From Thermosynechococcaceae cyanobacterium Okahandja (GTDB lineage: Bacteria > Cyanobacteriota > Cyanobacteriia > Thermosynechococcales > Thermosynechococcaceae), in assembly GCA_041530395.1 (NCBI GenBank), contig CP136945.1, positions 2,356,001 to 2,420,000 of the forward strand: 64,000 nt of DNA, read 5' to 3'. The number at the start of each line of letters is the position of its first letter. The first letter of the stretch is position 1. The position numbers and the translations under genes are program-made. Under the pieces are notes generated by a model. The model was not told the DNA's origin and did not search any database. It was given only the letters and a program-made list of their open reading frames with translations. Of the stretch, positions 1 to 8,743 are shown piece by piece.

Positions 1-953
1 TCGGCCACCCACTGGGGAAACTCTAGGCGCACCACTTCAGCACCCGCGTGCAGGTAGCAAAAATAAATGGCGTGGTCACCGTAGTGTTCGAGAATAGGGC
101 TATTACTCCGCCACAGGGGGCTGTACTGTTGCGGTGCTAGCTGCGCTTGCCACAGGAGCGTATCCCGCAACGGGTCAAAGACTTGACAGGGCAATCGCTC
201 ACCGTTGGGTGCGCAATGCACCGCACAGTTAGGAGTGGGGTAGGGACACACCCCTAACCGCAGAAAATTGAGGGTTTCATGGCTGCGGCAGGCGCTGATG
301 TAGCCTACTAACGGGATCCGCTGTGCTCGCAACTGTTGCCAAACCGCCAGAATCGGTGCCAATAGCTGATCACGGGCAGCGGGGGGCAGGGTCTCCCAAA
401 ACCAAAAAACTAAAGAGCCATCCACCAAGGCGAGGCTGGGCAACCCGGGGGTTACGGTTGCCGCCAATGCCCCAAGGGCAACCAGTTCCGCTTGGGTACG
501 GCGGTAACGCAGCCAATCTTCGGTGCGAATGCCCCACGATCGCGATCGCCCCAGTTCGGCGGGGTCATAAACTAATTGCGGCCAGCTATCCAACTGGGGC
601 CGCTGTTGCGTCCCGTAGGGAATGGCCACCCGGCCAATATTGATCAGGTAACAGTAGGCAATTTCGTGGTGACTGGGGGCAATCTGGGAGCCATCGGTGG
701 CCAGCACTGTGTAGGGGGGTGAAACAGAGGCTACCCTGTGGCAGCAGTCTAAAGGTTCAACGGGTTCGGCAACCGCAAAGGCTAGATGCTCGCGCCATGT
801 CCCTAAAAGGTCGCGGTAGTGTTCCAGTTGCCCGCTCATCTGGCCCAACACCTCAAGGGCTTGCACCTGTTTCTGCTGGCTGGCGATCGCCCCTTGGCGA
901 ATCACCTGACCCACCTGCCCCATTTGCGCTGCCACTTTCGTGAGATCGAGCAT
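1..953 (-). CDS. NurA-domain nuclease, C-terminus cut by window edge
   Basis: The minus strand is open from ATG at 953 to the window edge, about 317 residues, with no stop. The translation contains ATDGSQ (residues 85-90) and LVDGSL (about 176-181), the two Asp-centred strands expected of the NurA fold, an RNase H-like nuclease that binds divalent metal. In archaea and some bacteria NurA works with the HerA helicase in DNA end resection; no herA is visible here, so a partner is not shown. The N-terminal 60 residues are helical and Gln-rich. It diverges from the cobA-hemD gene across about 52 bp. The family call rests on the DGS motifs and overall pattern; the reaction is inferred. Confidence 0.75.
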   Translation of the reverse strand, partial: MLDLTKVAAQMGQVGQVIRQGAIASQQKQVQALEVLGQMSGQLEHYRDLLGTWREHLAFAVAEPVEPLDCCHRVASVSPPYTVLATDGSQIAPSHHEIAYCYLINIGRVAIPYGTQQRPQLDSWPQLVYDPAELGRSRSWGIRTEDWLRYRRTQAELVALGALAATVTPGLPSLALVDGSLVFWFWETLPPAARDQLLAPILAVWQQLRAQRIPLVGYISACRSHETLNFLRLGVCPYPTPNCAVHCAPNGERLPCQVFDPLRDTLLWQAQLAPQQYSPLWRSNSPILEHYGDHAIYFCYLHAGAEVVRLEFPQWVA

Positions 954-1005
954 TCTCTCCCTACAATTTGTTCTCAGTATAGTAAGGTGGTGGAACAATC
1001 ATTCA

Positions 1006-2529
1006 GTGACTATTTTTTTTGTTGGTGCGGGACTAGGAACCACGGCGCACCTCACCCTACGGGCGATCGCCTGCCTGCAACGGGCGGAGGTCATCCTTTA
1101 CGATGCCCTGATCCACCCGTCCCTTTTAGCCCTTGCCCCTGCCGATTGCCTTAAAATCCCTGTTGGCAAGCGGGCTGGCGGTGTGGCCATGCCCCAGAGC
1201 CAAATCAATCAACTTCTGTGTGACTACGGCCAGCGCTACGAGCGCGTTGTACGGCTTAAAAGTGGAGATCCCGGACTGTTTGGTCGCCTCCAGCCAGAGT
1301 TAGAGGCCGTCCGTGCCGTTGGGCTAGCGGTCGATGTGGTGCCCGGAGTTAGCTCCGCCTTGGCTGCTCCCTTACTGGCGGGGTTGTGTATCACCGCCAA
1401 GGATGTGAGTCAAGCGGTGGGGATTTTTTCGGGTCATGCCCCCGAGACCTTGCCGTGGGCGAGCGTGGTGGCTCTGGAAACCCTCATTTTTTTGATGGCC
1501 ACCCGCTCCCTACGGGTTATCCTTGAGTGTCTGATTGCGGCGGGGCGATCGCCCCACGATGGCCTTGCCATCCTGCAATGGGCCGGCCAACCACAGCAAC
1601 AGGAGTGGTTTGGCACCCTTGAGGAGTACTTGCAATCCGCAGAGTCTGTCGATAGGGCACCCGCCGTTGTCGTCATTGGGGCTATTGTTCAAAAGCGCTA
1701 CCCATTGGCTAGGCTAGATCTGGCGCTACCCTCCTTGCCAGCCTCAACACAACCCATGCCTGACCTCTCTGGCCAAACTGTCCTTGTGACCCGCGCCGCT
1801 AGCCAAGCCAGTACCTTTACGGAGCAGCTTATGGCGGCAGGGGCAACCGTCCTTGAACTGCCCACCCTAGAAATTGGGCCCCCAAGCTCTTGGCAGCCCC
1901 TTGACAACGCCTTAAATCAACTGTCCCAATTTGATTGGCTCATTCTTACTTCCCACAATGCCGTTACCTTTTTTATGGAACGGCTGCAACAGCAGGGTAA
2001 GGATAGCCGCGCCTTGGCCACCCTCAAAATTGCTGTGGTGGGTGAAAAAACAGCTCAAACCCTGCACAATTACGGCATCGTGGCCGACTTTATCCCCAGT
2101 GAATTTGTTGCCGATGCCCTTGTGCGTGAGTTCCCCGTGCCGGTCACCGGATTGCAGATTTTATTTCCACGGGTAGAAAGTGGCGGTCGGCCCATCTTGG
2201 TTGAAACCTTTACCGCGGCAGGCGCAACGGTGACTGAGGTGCCTGCCTATGAGTCGCGCTGCCCAGCGCAGATTGACCCCACAATTCTCAACGCTTTGCG
2301 CAAGGGACACGTGACCATCGTGACCTTCACCAGTTCTAAAACCGTGAAGCACTTTTGTAAACTGGTGGGGGCAGAGGCCGCCGCGCTGCTGCAATCGGTA
2401 CAGATTGCCAGTATTGGCCCGCAGACCTCCCAAACCTGCCGCGAGTTGCTCGGACGGGTGGACTGCGAAGCCCAAGAGCATAGCTTACACGGACTCCTCC
2501 AGTGCTTGATATCCAAGATGAGCCGATGA
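1006..2529 (+). CDS. CobA-HemD fusion: uroporphyrinogen-III methyltransferase-like / uroporphyrinogen-III synthase
   Basis: About 507 residues. The first ~235 are a tetrapyrrole methylase (VGAGLG at 4-9, RLKSGDP, VVPGVSSA); residues ~250 onward are a HemD domain beginning LSGQTVLVTRAA with the SHNAV signature. HemD closes hydroxymethylbilane to uroporphyrinogen III; CobA/SUMT methylates it toward sirohaem and cobalamin. I choose GTG at 1006 because the methylase fold normally starts a few residues before VGAG; the frame is open upstream to ATG 940, but that would overlap the start of the divergent nuclease. The methylase half is unusual: the common GAGPGDP loop reads GAGLGTT and the later GRGGEE-type segment is GRLQPE. 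HemD activity is more secure than methyltransferase activity. Confidence 0.85.
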   Translation: MTIFFVGAGLGTTAHLTLRAIACLQRAEVILYDALIHPSLLALAPADCLKIPVGKRAGGVAMPQSQINQLLCDYGQRYERVVRLKSGDPGLFGRLQPELEAVRAVGLAVDVVPGVSSALAAPLLAGLCITAKDVSQAVGIFSGHAPETLPWASVVALETLIFLMATRSLRVILECLIAAGRSPHDGLAILQWAGQPQQQEWFGTLEEYLQSAESVDRAPAVVVIGAIVQKRYPLARLDLALPSLPASTQPMPDLSGQTVLVTRAASQASTFTEQLMAAGATVLELPTLEIGPPSSWQPLDNALNQLSQFDWLILTSHNAVTFFMERLQQQGKDSRALATLKIAVVGEKTAQTLHNYGIVADFIPSEFVADALVREFPVPVTGLQILFPRVESGGRPILVETFTAAGATVTEVPAYESRCPAQIDPTILNALRKGHVTIVTFTSSKTVKHFCKLVGAEAAALLQSVQIASIGPQTSQTCRELLGRVDCEAQEHSLHGLLQCLISKMSR

Positions 2530-2619
2530 CCGTGCCAATTCTTTGGGCCGTGCTCCTAGAGCCACTGGCGATCGCCCCTCGCTTTGATAAAGTTGGGGGC
2601 ACTAATTTGTTATTGTTTG

Positions 2620-3081
2620 TTATTGCAGCGTAGGATTAGCCCTAGGCGATCGACCGATCAGCGTCAGGGTTTCGGTATCGAGTTCCCCCTGAAAGTATTG
2701 GTCGAGCAGTTGGTGAAACACAGAGCCTGCGGGCGATACCTGAGCAAACAGCGTGGCGCACGAACGCAGCTTCATATCATCGGGTGAGCCAAAGACATCA
2801 TAAGCAGATGTCCCCTCTAGCCTAAGAACTGCCTTGGTGCATTCAACCAGTCGAGCGCCTAAGATTGGATGTTGCAGGTATGCCTTGGCTTCGGCAAGAC
2901 TTTTGATCGCGTAGTACTGAGACATACTACTGAAGCCCAGCCCTGCGTATTGCGGAAAGATGTACCACATCCAGTGCGATCGCTTTTTTCCCTGCCGAAG
3001 TTCCGCCAGCGCTCTCGCATAGTCAGATGTTTGCGCCTCCACAAAGCGATTCAGGTTAAAGCGGTCGTCTTGCTCTGCCAT
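2620..3081 (-). CDS. DUF1810 family protein
   Basis: This 153-residue protein begins MAEQDDRFNLNRFVEAQ and has the DUF1810 hallmarks: a start NLxRFVxAQ, then HWMWYIFPQ near residue 36, GLGFSSMSQYYAI, and LRSCATLF near residue 107. Length is typical for the family, which is a compact helical domain of unknown biochemical role found widely in bacteria and often horizontally spread. It ends 12 bp before the CAP-domain gene begins its own stop region, on the same strand, so the two may be co-transcribed. No membrane segment or signal is visible. I cannot assign a function. Confidence 0.85.
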   Translation of the reverse strand: MAEQDDRFNLNRFVEAQTSDYARALAELRQGKKRSHWMWYIFPQYAGLGFSSMSQYYAIKSLAEAKAYLQHPILGARLVECTKAVLRLEGTSAYDVFGSPDDMKLRSCATLFAQVSPAGSVFHQLLDQYFQGELDTETLTLIGRSPRANPTLQ

Positions 3082-3092
3082 GATCTAGATAC

Positions 3093-3494
3093 CTACGGTT
3101 CTGGAGGGGAGAAGTTCTGCACTGCATAGGCTCTTCCAGTGCTTGGGTCAGCCACAATTCCATAGCCGAAGCGAGTGTACTCTGGATTCAGAAGGTTTTC
3201 CCGATGTCCTTGACTATACATCCAGCTTTTCTGAAACTGTTCAATCAGCTTGTAATTCAGGGTTATCCCAATTGATCCAGTTAGTTGAACGATGTTTTCA
3301 CCAACCCCACCTCGTCCTCCCAGTTGGGCAAAGCGGTCTGTTGGGGTCTTCCCTTCTGGAGTAACATGGGCGTAGTAGTTTCGGGTCAGCATATCTTGAG
3401 CATGAAGTTGAGCAGCTTGGGACAAGAGCGTATCTTCAACTAGAGGTGGCAGTCCATTAAGCCGCCGATCCCTGTTGACCAGTCGTAGTGCCAA
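3093..3494 (-). CDS. CAP (SCP/PR1) domain protein, N-terminally truncated
   Basis: The 133 residues form a CAP domain: LRLVNRDRRLNGLPPL at the start, HAQDM and NYYAHVTPEG with the family His, GVGENI, and GHRENLLNPEY near the end. Bacterial CAP proteins are normally secreted or lipid-anchored with unknown ligands. The best start I find is TTG at 3494, giving no signal peptide. In the same frame the reading continues upstream for about 28 codons to a stop at 3579-3581, through Pro/Arg-rich residues that do not resemble an export signal. An IS630 transposase fragment lies just upstream on the same strand, so the original 5' end was probably lost by insertion and decay. It may be non-functional. 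Confidence 0.75.
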   Translation of the reverse strand: MALRLVNRDRRLNGLPPLVEDTLLSQAAQLHAQDMLTRNYYAHVTPEGKTPTDRFAQLGGRGGVGENIVQLTGSIGITLNYKLIEQFQKSWMYSQGHRENLLNPEYTRFGYGIVADPSTGRAYAVQNFSPPEP

Positions 3495-3589
3495 TTCTCT
3501 ATTTTCAGGCAGCGATCTCGGCTGGTGAGCATTGAGTATGCTAATTTGCGGTGGTCCGATCCGCCAACCACTCCCACCCTACCCATTAT

Positions 3590-3690
3590 CAAAGTAGAAC
3601 AAATCTTTGGCGTTAACCCCCACCACCAATGCTCAATGGGACTCAACTCTCGGGAATAGGGCGGTAAATACAACCGCGTTTAGGCGCTCT
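3590..3690 (-). pseudogene. IS630-family transposase remnant (DDE C-terminal motif)
   Basis: Reading the minus strand from about 3679 to 3620 gives RLYLPPYSRELSPIEHWWW, close to the conserved LPPYSPDLNPIEHxW block that carries the last acidic residue of IS630/Tc1-type transposases. A stop codon lies two codons before it and similarity fades after WWW, so only this fragment survives. No terminal inverted repeats or TA target duplication are recognisable. The fragment sits between the truncated CAP gene and a short antitoxin-like fragment on the same strand, consistent with an old insertion that has mostly decayed. Confidence 0.65.
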
Positions 3691-3886
3691 TCAAACACCA
3701 CCCATTGGCTGACTTTACCCCCTGTTGCAGGTAATTGATATTTACCAAAGCCAGTCGATCGCTTAGTGACAATTTAGAGGCTTGTTCTTTAACTTCTTGG
3801 AGTGACATAGAGGAATGGTAACCAGCGCTAGTATCTAAAATACTAGCCGTCATTACTCCACAAGGGTAACTGAACCTAAAATCCAA
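3680..3886 (-). pseudogene. Small antitoxin-like ORF, probably truncated
   Basis: The frame from 3886 contains, from an internal ATG at 3808, MSLQEVKEQASKLSLSDRL, which resembles the N-terminus of short cyanobacterial proteins (about 70-90 residues) often found as putative antitoxins, with the pattern LQExxxxAxxLxxxDRxxLV. After about 24 such residues the similarity stops and the frame runs into sequence next to the IS630 remnant. No toxin gene is adjacent. I read it as a broken fragment; expression is doubtful. Confidence 0.4.
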
Positions 3887-4019
3887 ACAAACAAGCTAGC
3901 TATACTGCTACCTCTGAGAGACAAAGCAGCCCAACTATTCATTAGGCAGCGATCGCCAGTCTAACTCTTCGACGCTTGATAGAATGCCAAAGCCTTAAAC
4001 CCTAGGTATAGCACGGGAC

Positions 4020-6764
4020 TTATCGCTCTTTATTCTCCCCAACCGTTAACGCTGCTAGCCGCTTAGAGGCAACGGAGAGGTACCCTTGCTCTACGACGGC
4101 ATCGGCATCCATGATATTTAGCCCCATGAGTATCCGGGCAATTAGCCCTGTCCAACCGGTTTGGTGACTTGCCCCCAGCCCTGCGCCATGATCACCGTGG
4201 AAGTACTCATAAAAGAGAATTAAATCGCGCCAGTGGGGATCCCGTTGGAATTTTTCGGTTGCACCGTAGAGGGGACGTTCACCAGCCGCATTACGCAGAA
4301 AAATATTGGCCAGTCGCTGCGAAATTTCTGTGGCCACCTCCCACAAATTTAACCAGCGCCCCGACCCCGTTGGGCACTCAATTGTAAAATCATTGCCATA
4401 GTAGCCGTACATCTTCCGCAATGACTGCCCTAGGAGTGCATTCACCGGCATCCAGATAGGGCCGCGCCAGTTGGAATTTCCACCAAATAGCCCCGTAGAA
4501 GATTCCCCCGGCTCATAGCTGACACGATAGGCTTCGCGACCCAGTTGAAATGTGTAGGGATGGTCGTAGTGGTAGCGCGAGAGGGCACGGATGCCATAGT
4601 CGCTCAAAAATTCGCTTTCGTCTAGCAGGCGGGTTAGAATGCGCCGCAGCTTGACCGCGTTGACCGGCGAGAGCAACCGTCGCTGTTTGACGCCCGGCAG
4701 ATCAATGGCATTGATATTGACCAGCAATTCGGGATGGCGGGCATTAAACGCAGCCACCCGCTCCTTAAACGTGGGCAGTGCCTCAATCACCTCTTCGGAA
4801 AATACTGCGGTGGCGCACAGGGGCAATAGCCCAACCATCGAACGCACTTTCAGTCGCTGGGCACGACCATCGGGCAACCGCAGGAGATCGTAGTAAAAAC
4901 CATCGTTCTCATCCCAGAGTTCGTCTTTGTGAACCCCCACCCGATCCATCGCACTGGCGATATAGACAAAGTGTTCGTAGAATTTGCAGGCCATCTCTTC
5001 ATAGACCGGGTTCTCTTGGGCCAACTCCAACGCCATCGAGAGCATATCGAGGGCAAACATGGCCACCCACGCTGTTCCGTCCGCCTGCTCAAGGGTACCC
5101 CCCGTAGGCAATGGCGCACTGCGATCAAATACGCCGATGTTATCAAGGCCTAGGAAGCCCCCTTCCATGACGTTGTTGCCGAGGGAGTCCTTGCGGTTGA
5201 CCCACCACGTAAAGTTGAGCATGAGTTTATGAAAAATACTTTCCAGAAAGGCTAAATCGCCTTTGCCTTGGTTCAGCGCCTTATCGAGGAGATAAATTTG
5301 CCATGTGGCTGCCCCGTGCACCGGTGGGTTGACATCGCCAAAGTTCCACTCGTAGGCAGGAATCTGCCCGTTGGGATGCAGGTACAGTTCGTTGACCATC
5401 AGCCTGAGTTGCTCTTTGGTAAAGTCCATATCAAGAACGGCCAGAGCAGCACAGTGAAATGCCAAATCCCAGGCGGCAAACCACGGGTACTCCCACTTAT
5501 CGGGCATGGAAATAATGTCGGCGCTTTCTAGGTGGAACCAGGAGCGATTGCGGCAGATCACCCGCTCCTCCACATCGGGGGGCAGCATCTGATCTTCTAG
5601 CCACTGTTTTACGGGGTAGTAGTAGTACTGCTTTGTCCACATCATGCCTGCGCAAGCTTGGCGAATGATGTTGCGCTGATCGGCGGTGCACTCGCTGGGA
5701 ATGAGGCGATCGTAGAAGGCATCGGCATCGGCACTGGCAGTTTGCAGTTGTTTGCTGAAGGGTTCGCCAAATTCGGCACTGGCGGCACTGCCTTGGAACA
5801 GGCGCAGTTGGATGGTCTCTACCCCTTGTGCCGGAATGGTCAGTTTGTAGTGGGCGGCAACTTTGGTGCCCACCTTGCCGGGGTTGACGGCCTCCTGTTC
5901 GCCTTGGATGATATAGTGGTGAATGCCATCCTTAACGTAGGGAGAGGGGTTGGGCTGACCAAAGAGACGCTCGAAGTTCGTTTCGTTTTCTGTAAATAAA
6001 AAGGGGACGGGGTGATCGCTGACGAATGAGTACTCACCGAGGGTCTCATGGCGTGCCCGCACGAGGGTGGGGTTCATTTGTTTGAGTTCTGGCTTTGGCG
6101 GTTTATGGCTAGGCTGCCAACTCCAAGTGTTACGAAACCAGAGGGTGGGGAGGACGTGTAGGTCTGCCGCTTGATCGCCGCGATTGTAGATACTGAACTG
6201 AATCAACAGATCGTGGGGAGCCGCCTTGGCGTACTCTATAACGACATCAAAGTAGCGATCGCCCTCAAAAATACCCGTATCCAGTAGCTCATACTCCAGA
6301 TCCATGCGGGTACGGTGGCGGTTGGTGGTTACTAAATCGTCGTAGGGATAAGCCTGCTGTGGGTACTTGTAGAGGTACTTCATGTACGAGTGGGTCGGTG
6401 TACTGTCAAGGTAAAAATAATATTCCTTGACATCTTCACCCCGGTTCCCCTCGTTATTGGTGAGGCCAAACAGCCGCTCTTTGAGGATGGGGTCTTGGCC
6501 GTTCCACAGAGCCAGCGCAAAACACAAACGCTGTTGTTCATCACAAATGCCGCCGAGGCCATCTTCGCCCCAGCGGTACGCCCGCGATCGCGCCTGATCG
6601 TGGGGAAAATACTCCCACGCATTGCCATCGGTTGAATAATCTTCCCGTACGGTGCCCCACTGTCGCTCACTCAGGTAAGGCCCCCAAAACTTCCATGGGT
6701 TGGCCTGCCCGCGTGCCTGCTGAAGCCGCTCTAACTCCGCCAGCCCAGTAGCCGTTGTCGCCAT
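4020..6764 (-). CDS. GH63-like glucosidase (MGH1-type glycoside hydrolase)
   Basis: About 914 residues from ATG 6764, which is preceded by AGAGG at 6 bp; the open frame extends 21 codons further to 6827 without a ribosome site. The N-terminal third (NPWKFWGPYLSERQWGTVREDYS, then a beta-rich region with YFDVVIEYAKAAP) and the alpha/alpha-barrel C-terminal part (KWEYPWFAAWDLAFHC, RGPIWMPVNALL, HQTGWTGLIA) match the large cytoplasmic proteins annotated as glucosidases of the GH63/MGH1 group. Family members hydrolyse alpha-glucosidic or glucosylglycerate-type linkages; the substrate here is not determinable. No signal peptide is seen. Downstream neighbours are unrelated, so it looks monocistronic. 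Confidence 0.8.
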   Translation of the reverse strand: MATTATGLAELERLQQARGQANPWKFWGPYLSERQWGTVREDYSTDGNAWEYFPHDQARSRAYRWGEDGLGGICDEQQRLCFALALWNGQDPILKERLFGLTNNEGNRGEDVKEYYFYLDSTPTHSYMKYLYKYPQQAYPYDDLVTTNRHRTRMDLEYELLDTGIFEGDRYFDVVIEYAKAAPHDLLIQFSIYNRGDQAADLHVLPTLWFRNTWSWQPSHKPPKPELKQMNPTLVRARHETLGEYSFVSDHPVPFLFTENETNFERLFGQPNPSPYVKDGIHHYIIQGEQEAVNPGKVGTKVAAHYKLTIPAQGVETIQLRLFQGSAASAEFGEPFSKQLQTASADADAFYDRLIPSECTADQRNIIRQACAGMMWTKQYYYYPVKQWLEDQMLPPDVEERVICRNRSWFHLESADIISMPDKWEYPWFAAWDLAFHCAALAVLDMDFTKEQLRLMVNELYLHPNGQIPAYEWNFGDVNPPVHGAATWQIYLLDKALNQGKGDLAFLESIFHKLMLNFTWWVNRKDSLGNNVMEGGFLGLDNIGVFDRSAPLPTGGTLEQADGTAWVAMFALDMLSMALELAQENPVYEEMACKFYEHFVYIASAMDRVGVHKDELWDENDGFYYDLLRLPDGRAQRLKVRSMVGLLPLCATAVFSEEVIEALPTFKERVAAFNARHPELLVNINAIDLPGVKQRRLLSPVNAVKLRRILTRLLDESEFLSDYGIRALSRYHYDHPYTFQLGREAYRVSYEPGESSTGLFGGNSNWRGPIWMPVNALLGQSLRKMYGYYGNDFTIECPTGSGRWLNLWEVATEISQRLANIFLRNAAGERPLYGATEKFQRDPHWRDLILFYEYFHGDHGAGLGASHQTGWTGLIARILMGLNIMDADAVVEQGYLSVASKRLAALTVGENKER

Positions 6765-6926
6765 AACTGCCTCTTTCCCAGAAAACCTGAAATGCCTAAG
6801 CTCCGGTGGCTTTTGCCACTTCGCCAACAGTGCTGAAAGTCGCGGCAGAATTCACCTAAGCCAGGATAAGACTACCAAAGCATCCCCGAGCCAAGGCAGG
6901 AAAAAAAGCTTAAGGGTTGCGCTGTG

Positions 6927-8228
6927 CTAGCGATGACCATAGAAGCGGGTTGCAAAGTTTTGCGATCGCGTCGGTGAGAGTTGGCGTGCTTTGAGAATAG
7001 CGGCGGTTAAAAACAGGTAGGCCAAAATCCCGACCACCGCTAAACCCATCGGACCAAAGCTGGCCGCGGAGGCATTCCAAAGGGCGTGCAAAAACGCCGA
7101 TAACCCCAGCCCCACGACGACGATGAGCAGGGCATGGCGGGGGCGCAGCACACTGAGGCCAATGCAGTAGCCTAGGTAGCCGGTGTAGGCCATATGACCG
7201 GTTAGGGAGCCGAGCACCCGTGGAATGAGGACCTGCAAGCCAGCGAGATCCCCAAACTGGCCGGTAATCCCGGGCACATAGTGTCCCAGGGTTTCCATCC
7301 AGGTAAAGCCTAGCCCTGAGGCGGCTCCCAGCAAAATCCCATCCAGTGGCTCCCAAACACCAATCTTTTGCTTCCACGGGCTGGGCAACCAACGTCCCAA
7401 TCCGTAGGCCACCCCAATGGGAACCGCTTTGAGCAGTTCTTCCATGAGTCCTGCTCCAATGAAATTACGCCCCAAGAGCACCAAAAAGGAGGAATCCGGG
7501 GGCCGGAGTTGGCCGGGGAGCACCGTCCGAAAGACGTAAATCATGGCGGGTAAGATGGGGCTTTGTAGAATCAGAATCTCAAGGGTGAGACTGGCCAAGA
7601 GCACCCACCAAGGCTTGCGTTTGCCGCAGAGTTGATAAATGAAGTAGTAGGCAGCGCTGCCTAAATACAGCGCCAAAATGACCTTAAAGGCATCGGGCTT
7701 CCCCGCGGTGGCAAAGAGCAGAATCACGGCAATGACGGTGATAATGCCCGGCACCAGATACGCTTTGCGTACCCAGTCGGGATGGATGGCAAAAATGGGC
7801 AGCAGTTGGGTGAGGGTCAGTTGCTGGTCGGGGGTGGTGCTAACTACATCGGTGAGGGGCAGATACTCCAAGACAAATTCCGGCCCTTGGCGACCCAACT
7901 GAATGCGATCGCCCACTTGGAGTAACATTTCCTGCTCGATTCGTTGTTGGTTGACGTAGGTGCCATTGACACTGCCCAAATCCCGAATTGACCACTGGGG
8001 AATGCCTTTGCTGGCGGTAGTGGCACAGTCAAGTTGTGCGTGATGACGGGAAACCGAGGTGTAGAGTTGGGCATCAAGGACAATGTGACAGGTATCTGGA
8101 TCGCGCCCAATAATGGTGGGTTCCTGTTGCGAGAGCCAAAACTGCGCCATTTCCGGCGCCACCTGCCGCAGCACACCCGCATACTTGAGGTGGGGGTTTA
8201 AGGAAAAACGGGAGCGATCGCCAGTCAT
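6927..8228 (-). CDS. FHA-domain PrsW-family intramembrane protease
   Basis: About 433 residues from ATG 8228. The open frame reaches back to 8324 but would run over the divergent start at 8312, so I use 8228; no strong ribosome site supports it. Residues ~35-115 are an FHA phosphothreonine-binding domain (IIGRD, SVSRHHAQL, DLGSVNGTYV). The rest is a multi-pass membrane region with PrsW-type motifs: GLMEELLKA (likely catalytic Glu pair), GFTWMETLGHY, LTGHMAYTG and FLHALWNA. PrsW proteins are site-1-type membrane metalloproteases; in Bacillus one cleaves an anti-sigma factor. The FHA fusion suggests phosphorylation-controlled recruitment of a substrate. Substrate unknown. Confidence 0.8.
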   Translation of the reverse strand: MTGDRSRFSLNPHLKYAGVLRQVAPEMAQFWLSQQEPTIIGRDPDTCHIVLDAQLYTSVSRHHAQLDCATTASKGIPQWSIRDLGSVNGTYVNQQRIEQEMLLQVGDRIQLGRQGPEFVLEYLPLTDVVSTTPDQQLTLTQLLPIFAIHPDWVRKAYLVPGIITVIAVILLFATAGKPDAFKVILALYLGSAAYYFIYQLCGKRKPWWVLLASLTLEILILQSPILPAMIYVFRTVLPGQLRPPDSSFLVLLGRNFIGAGLMEELLKAVPIGVAYGLGRWLPSPWKQKIGVWEPLDGILLGAASGLGFTWMETLGHYVPGITGQFGDLAGLQVLIPRVLGSLTGHMAYTGYLGYCIGLSVLRPRHALLIVVVGLGLSAFLHALWNASAASFGPMGLAVVGILAYLFLTAAILKARQLSPTRSQNFATRFYGHR

Positions 8229-8311
8229 AGGAGAGAGTCCAATACCTGCATTTGAGCACAGGTGGTCAAAGACTAGAATACCTATACATACTCCGGTGTA
8301 TTTCTGCCAGC

Positions 8312-8743
8312 ATGACATCCTCAAACACGCTGCAACTGTTTGTCTATGGCACTCTGAAGTCAGGGTATGCCCCCCATGCCAAGCTGTGCCAACCTTGGTT
8401 ACACGCCTTGCAACCCGCCCTTGCCAAGGGGCGAATCTATCACTTACCCATGGGGTATCCGGCCATGACCGCCGAGGAGGGTTGGGTGCAGGGGGAACTG
8501 CTGCTGTTTATGAACCCGCCTGACACGGTACTACAACGGTTGGATAATTTTGAAGGCTATCGACCGGAATTACCCCAAGAACGCAATCCTTACCAGCGGC
8601 AGGAAATTCCCATCTACGATCTGGAGCGCAACCCCTTAACCACCGCTTGGGCCTATATTATGCCCGTGTTCCTGGTGCAGCAAGTGCAGGGAGAGTGGCT
8701 ACCCGACGGTATCTGGAACCGACCAACGCAGCTACGCGCCTAG
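8312..8743 (+). CDS. Gamma-glutamylcyclotransferase-like (AIG2/BtrG) family protein
   Basis: 143 residues from ATG 8312: [15 protein letters not shown] at the N-terminus is the defining YGTLK-G loop of the GGCT fold, followed by [17 protein letters not shown] and the DNFEGY segment with its acidic catalytic candidate. The fold covers gamma-glutamyl cyclotransferases and related amidotransfer enzymes; the substrate is not predictable. It is divergent from the FHA-PrsW gene, about 80 bp apart, and its TAG shares a CTAG tetramer with the stop of the convergent aspS gene. Confidence 0.85.
   Translation: MTSSNTLQLFVYGTLKSGYAPHAKLCQPWLHALQPALAKGRIYHLPMGYPAMTAEEGWVQGELLLFMNPPDTVLQRLDNFEGYRPELPQERNPYQRQEIPIYDLERNPLTTAWAYIMPVFLVQQVQGEWLPDGIWNRPTQLRA

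Larger units (their letters stand above)
3495..4019. other. Gene-poor decayed region
   Basis: Between the CAP domain start and the stop of the glucosidase gene there is no intact gene. It holds the IS630 fragment, the antitoxin-like fragment and, from 3887 to 4019, about 130 bp in which I see no ORF, tRNA or clear terminator. It is the only stretch of the window that looks like decayed accessory DNA. Confidence 0.6.

Noticed and set aside
1-953. Short plus-strand frames at 323-643 and 719-943
   Set aside because: They are antisense to the continuous NurA-domain frame, which has recognisable DGS motifs.
3500-4019. Toxin-antitoxin pair in the decayed region
   Set aside because: Only an antitoxin-like N-terminal fragment is present; no toxin frame could be found on either side.
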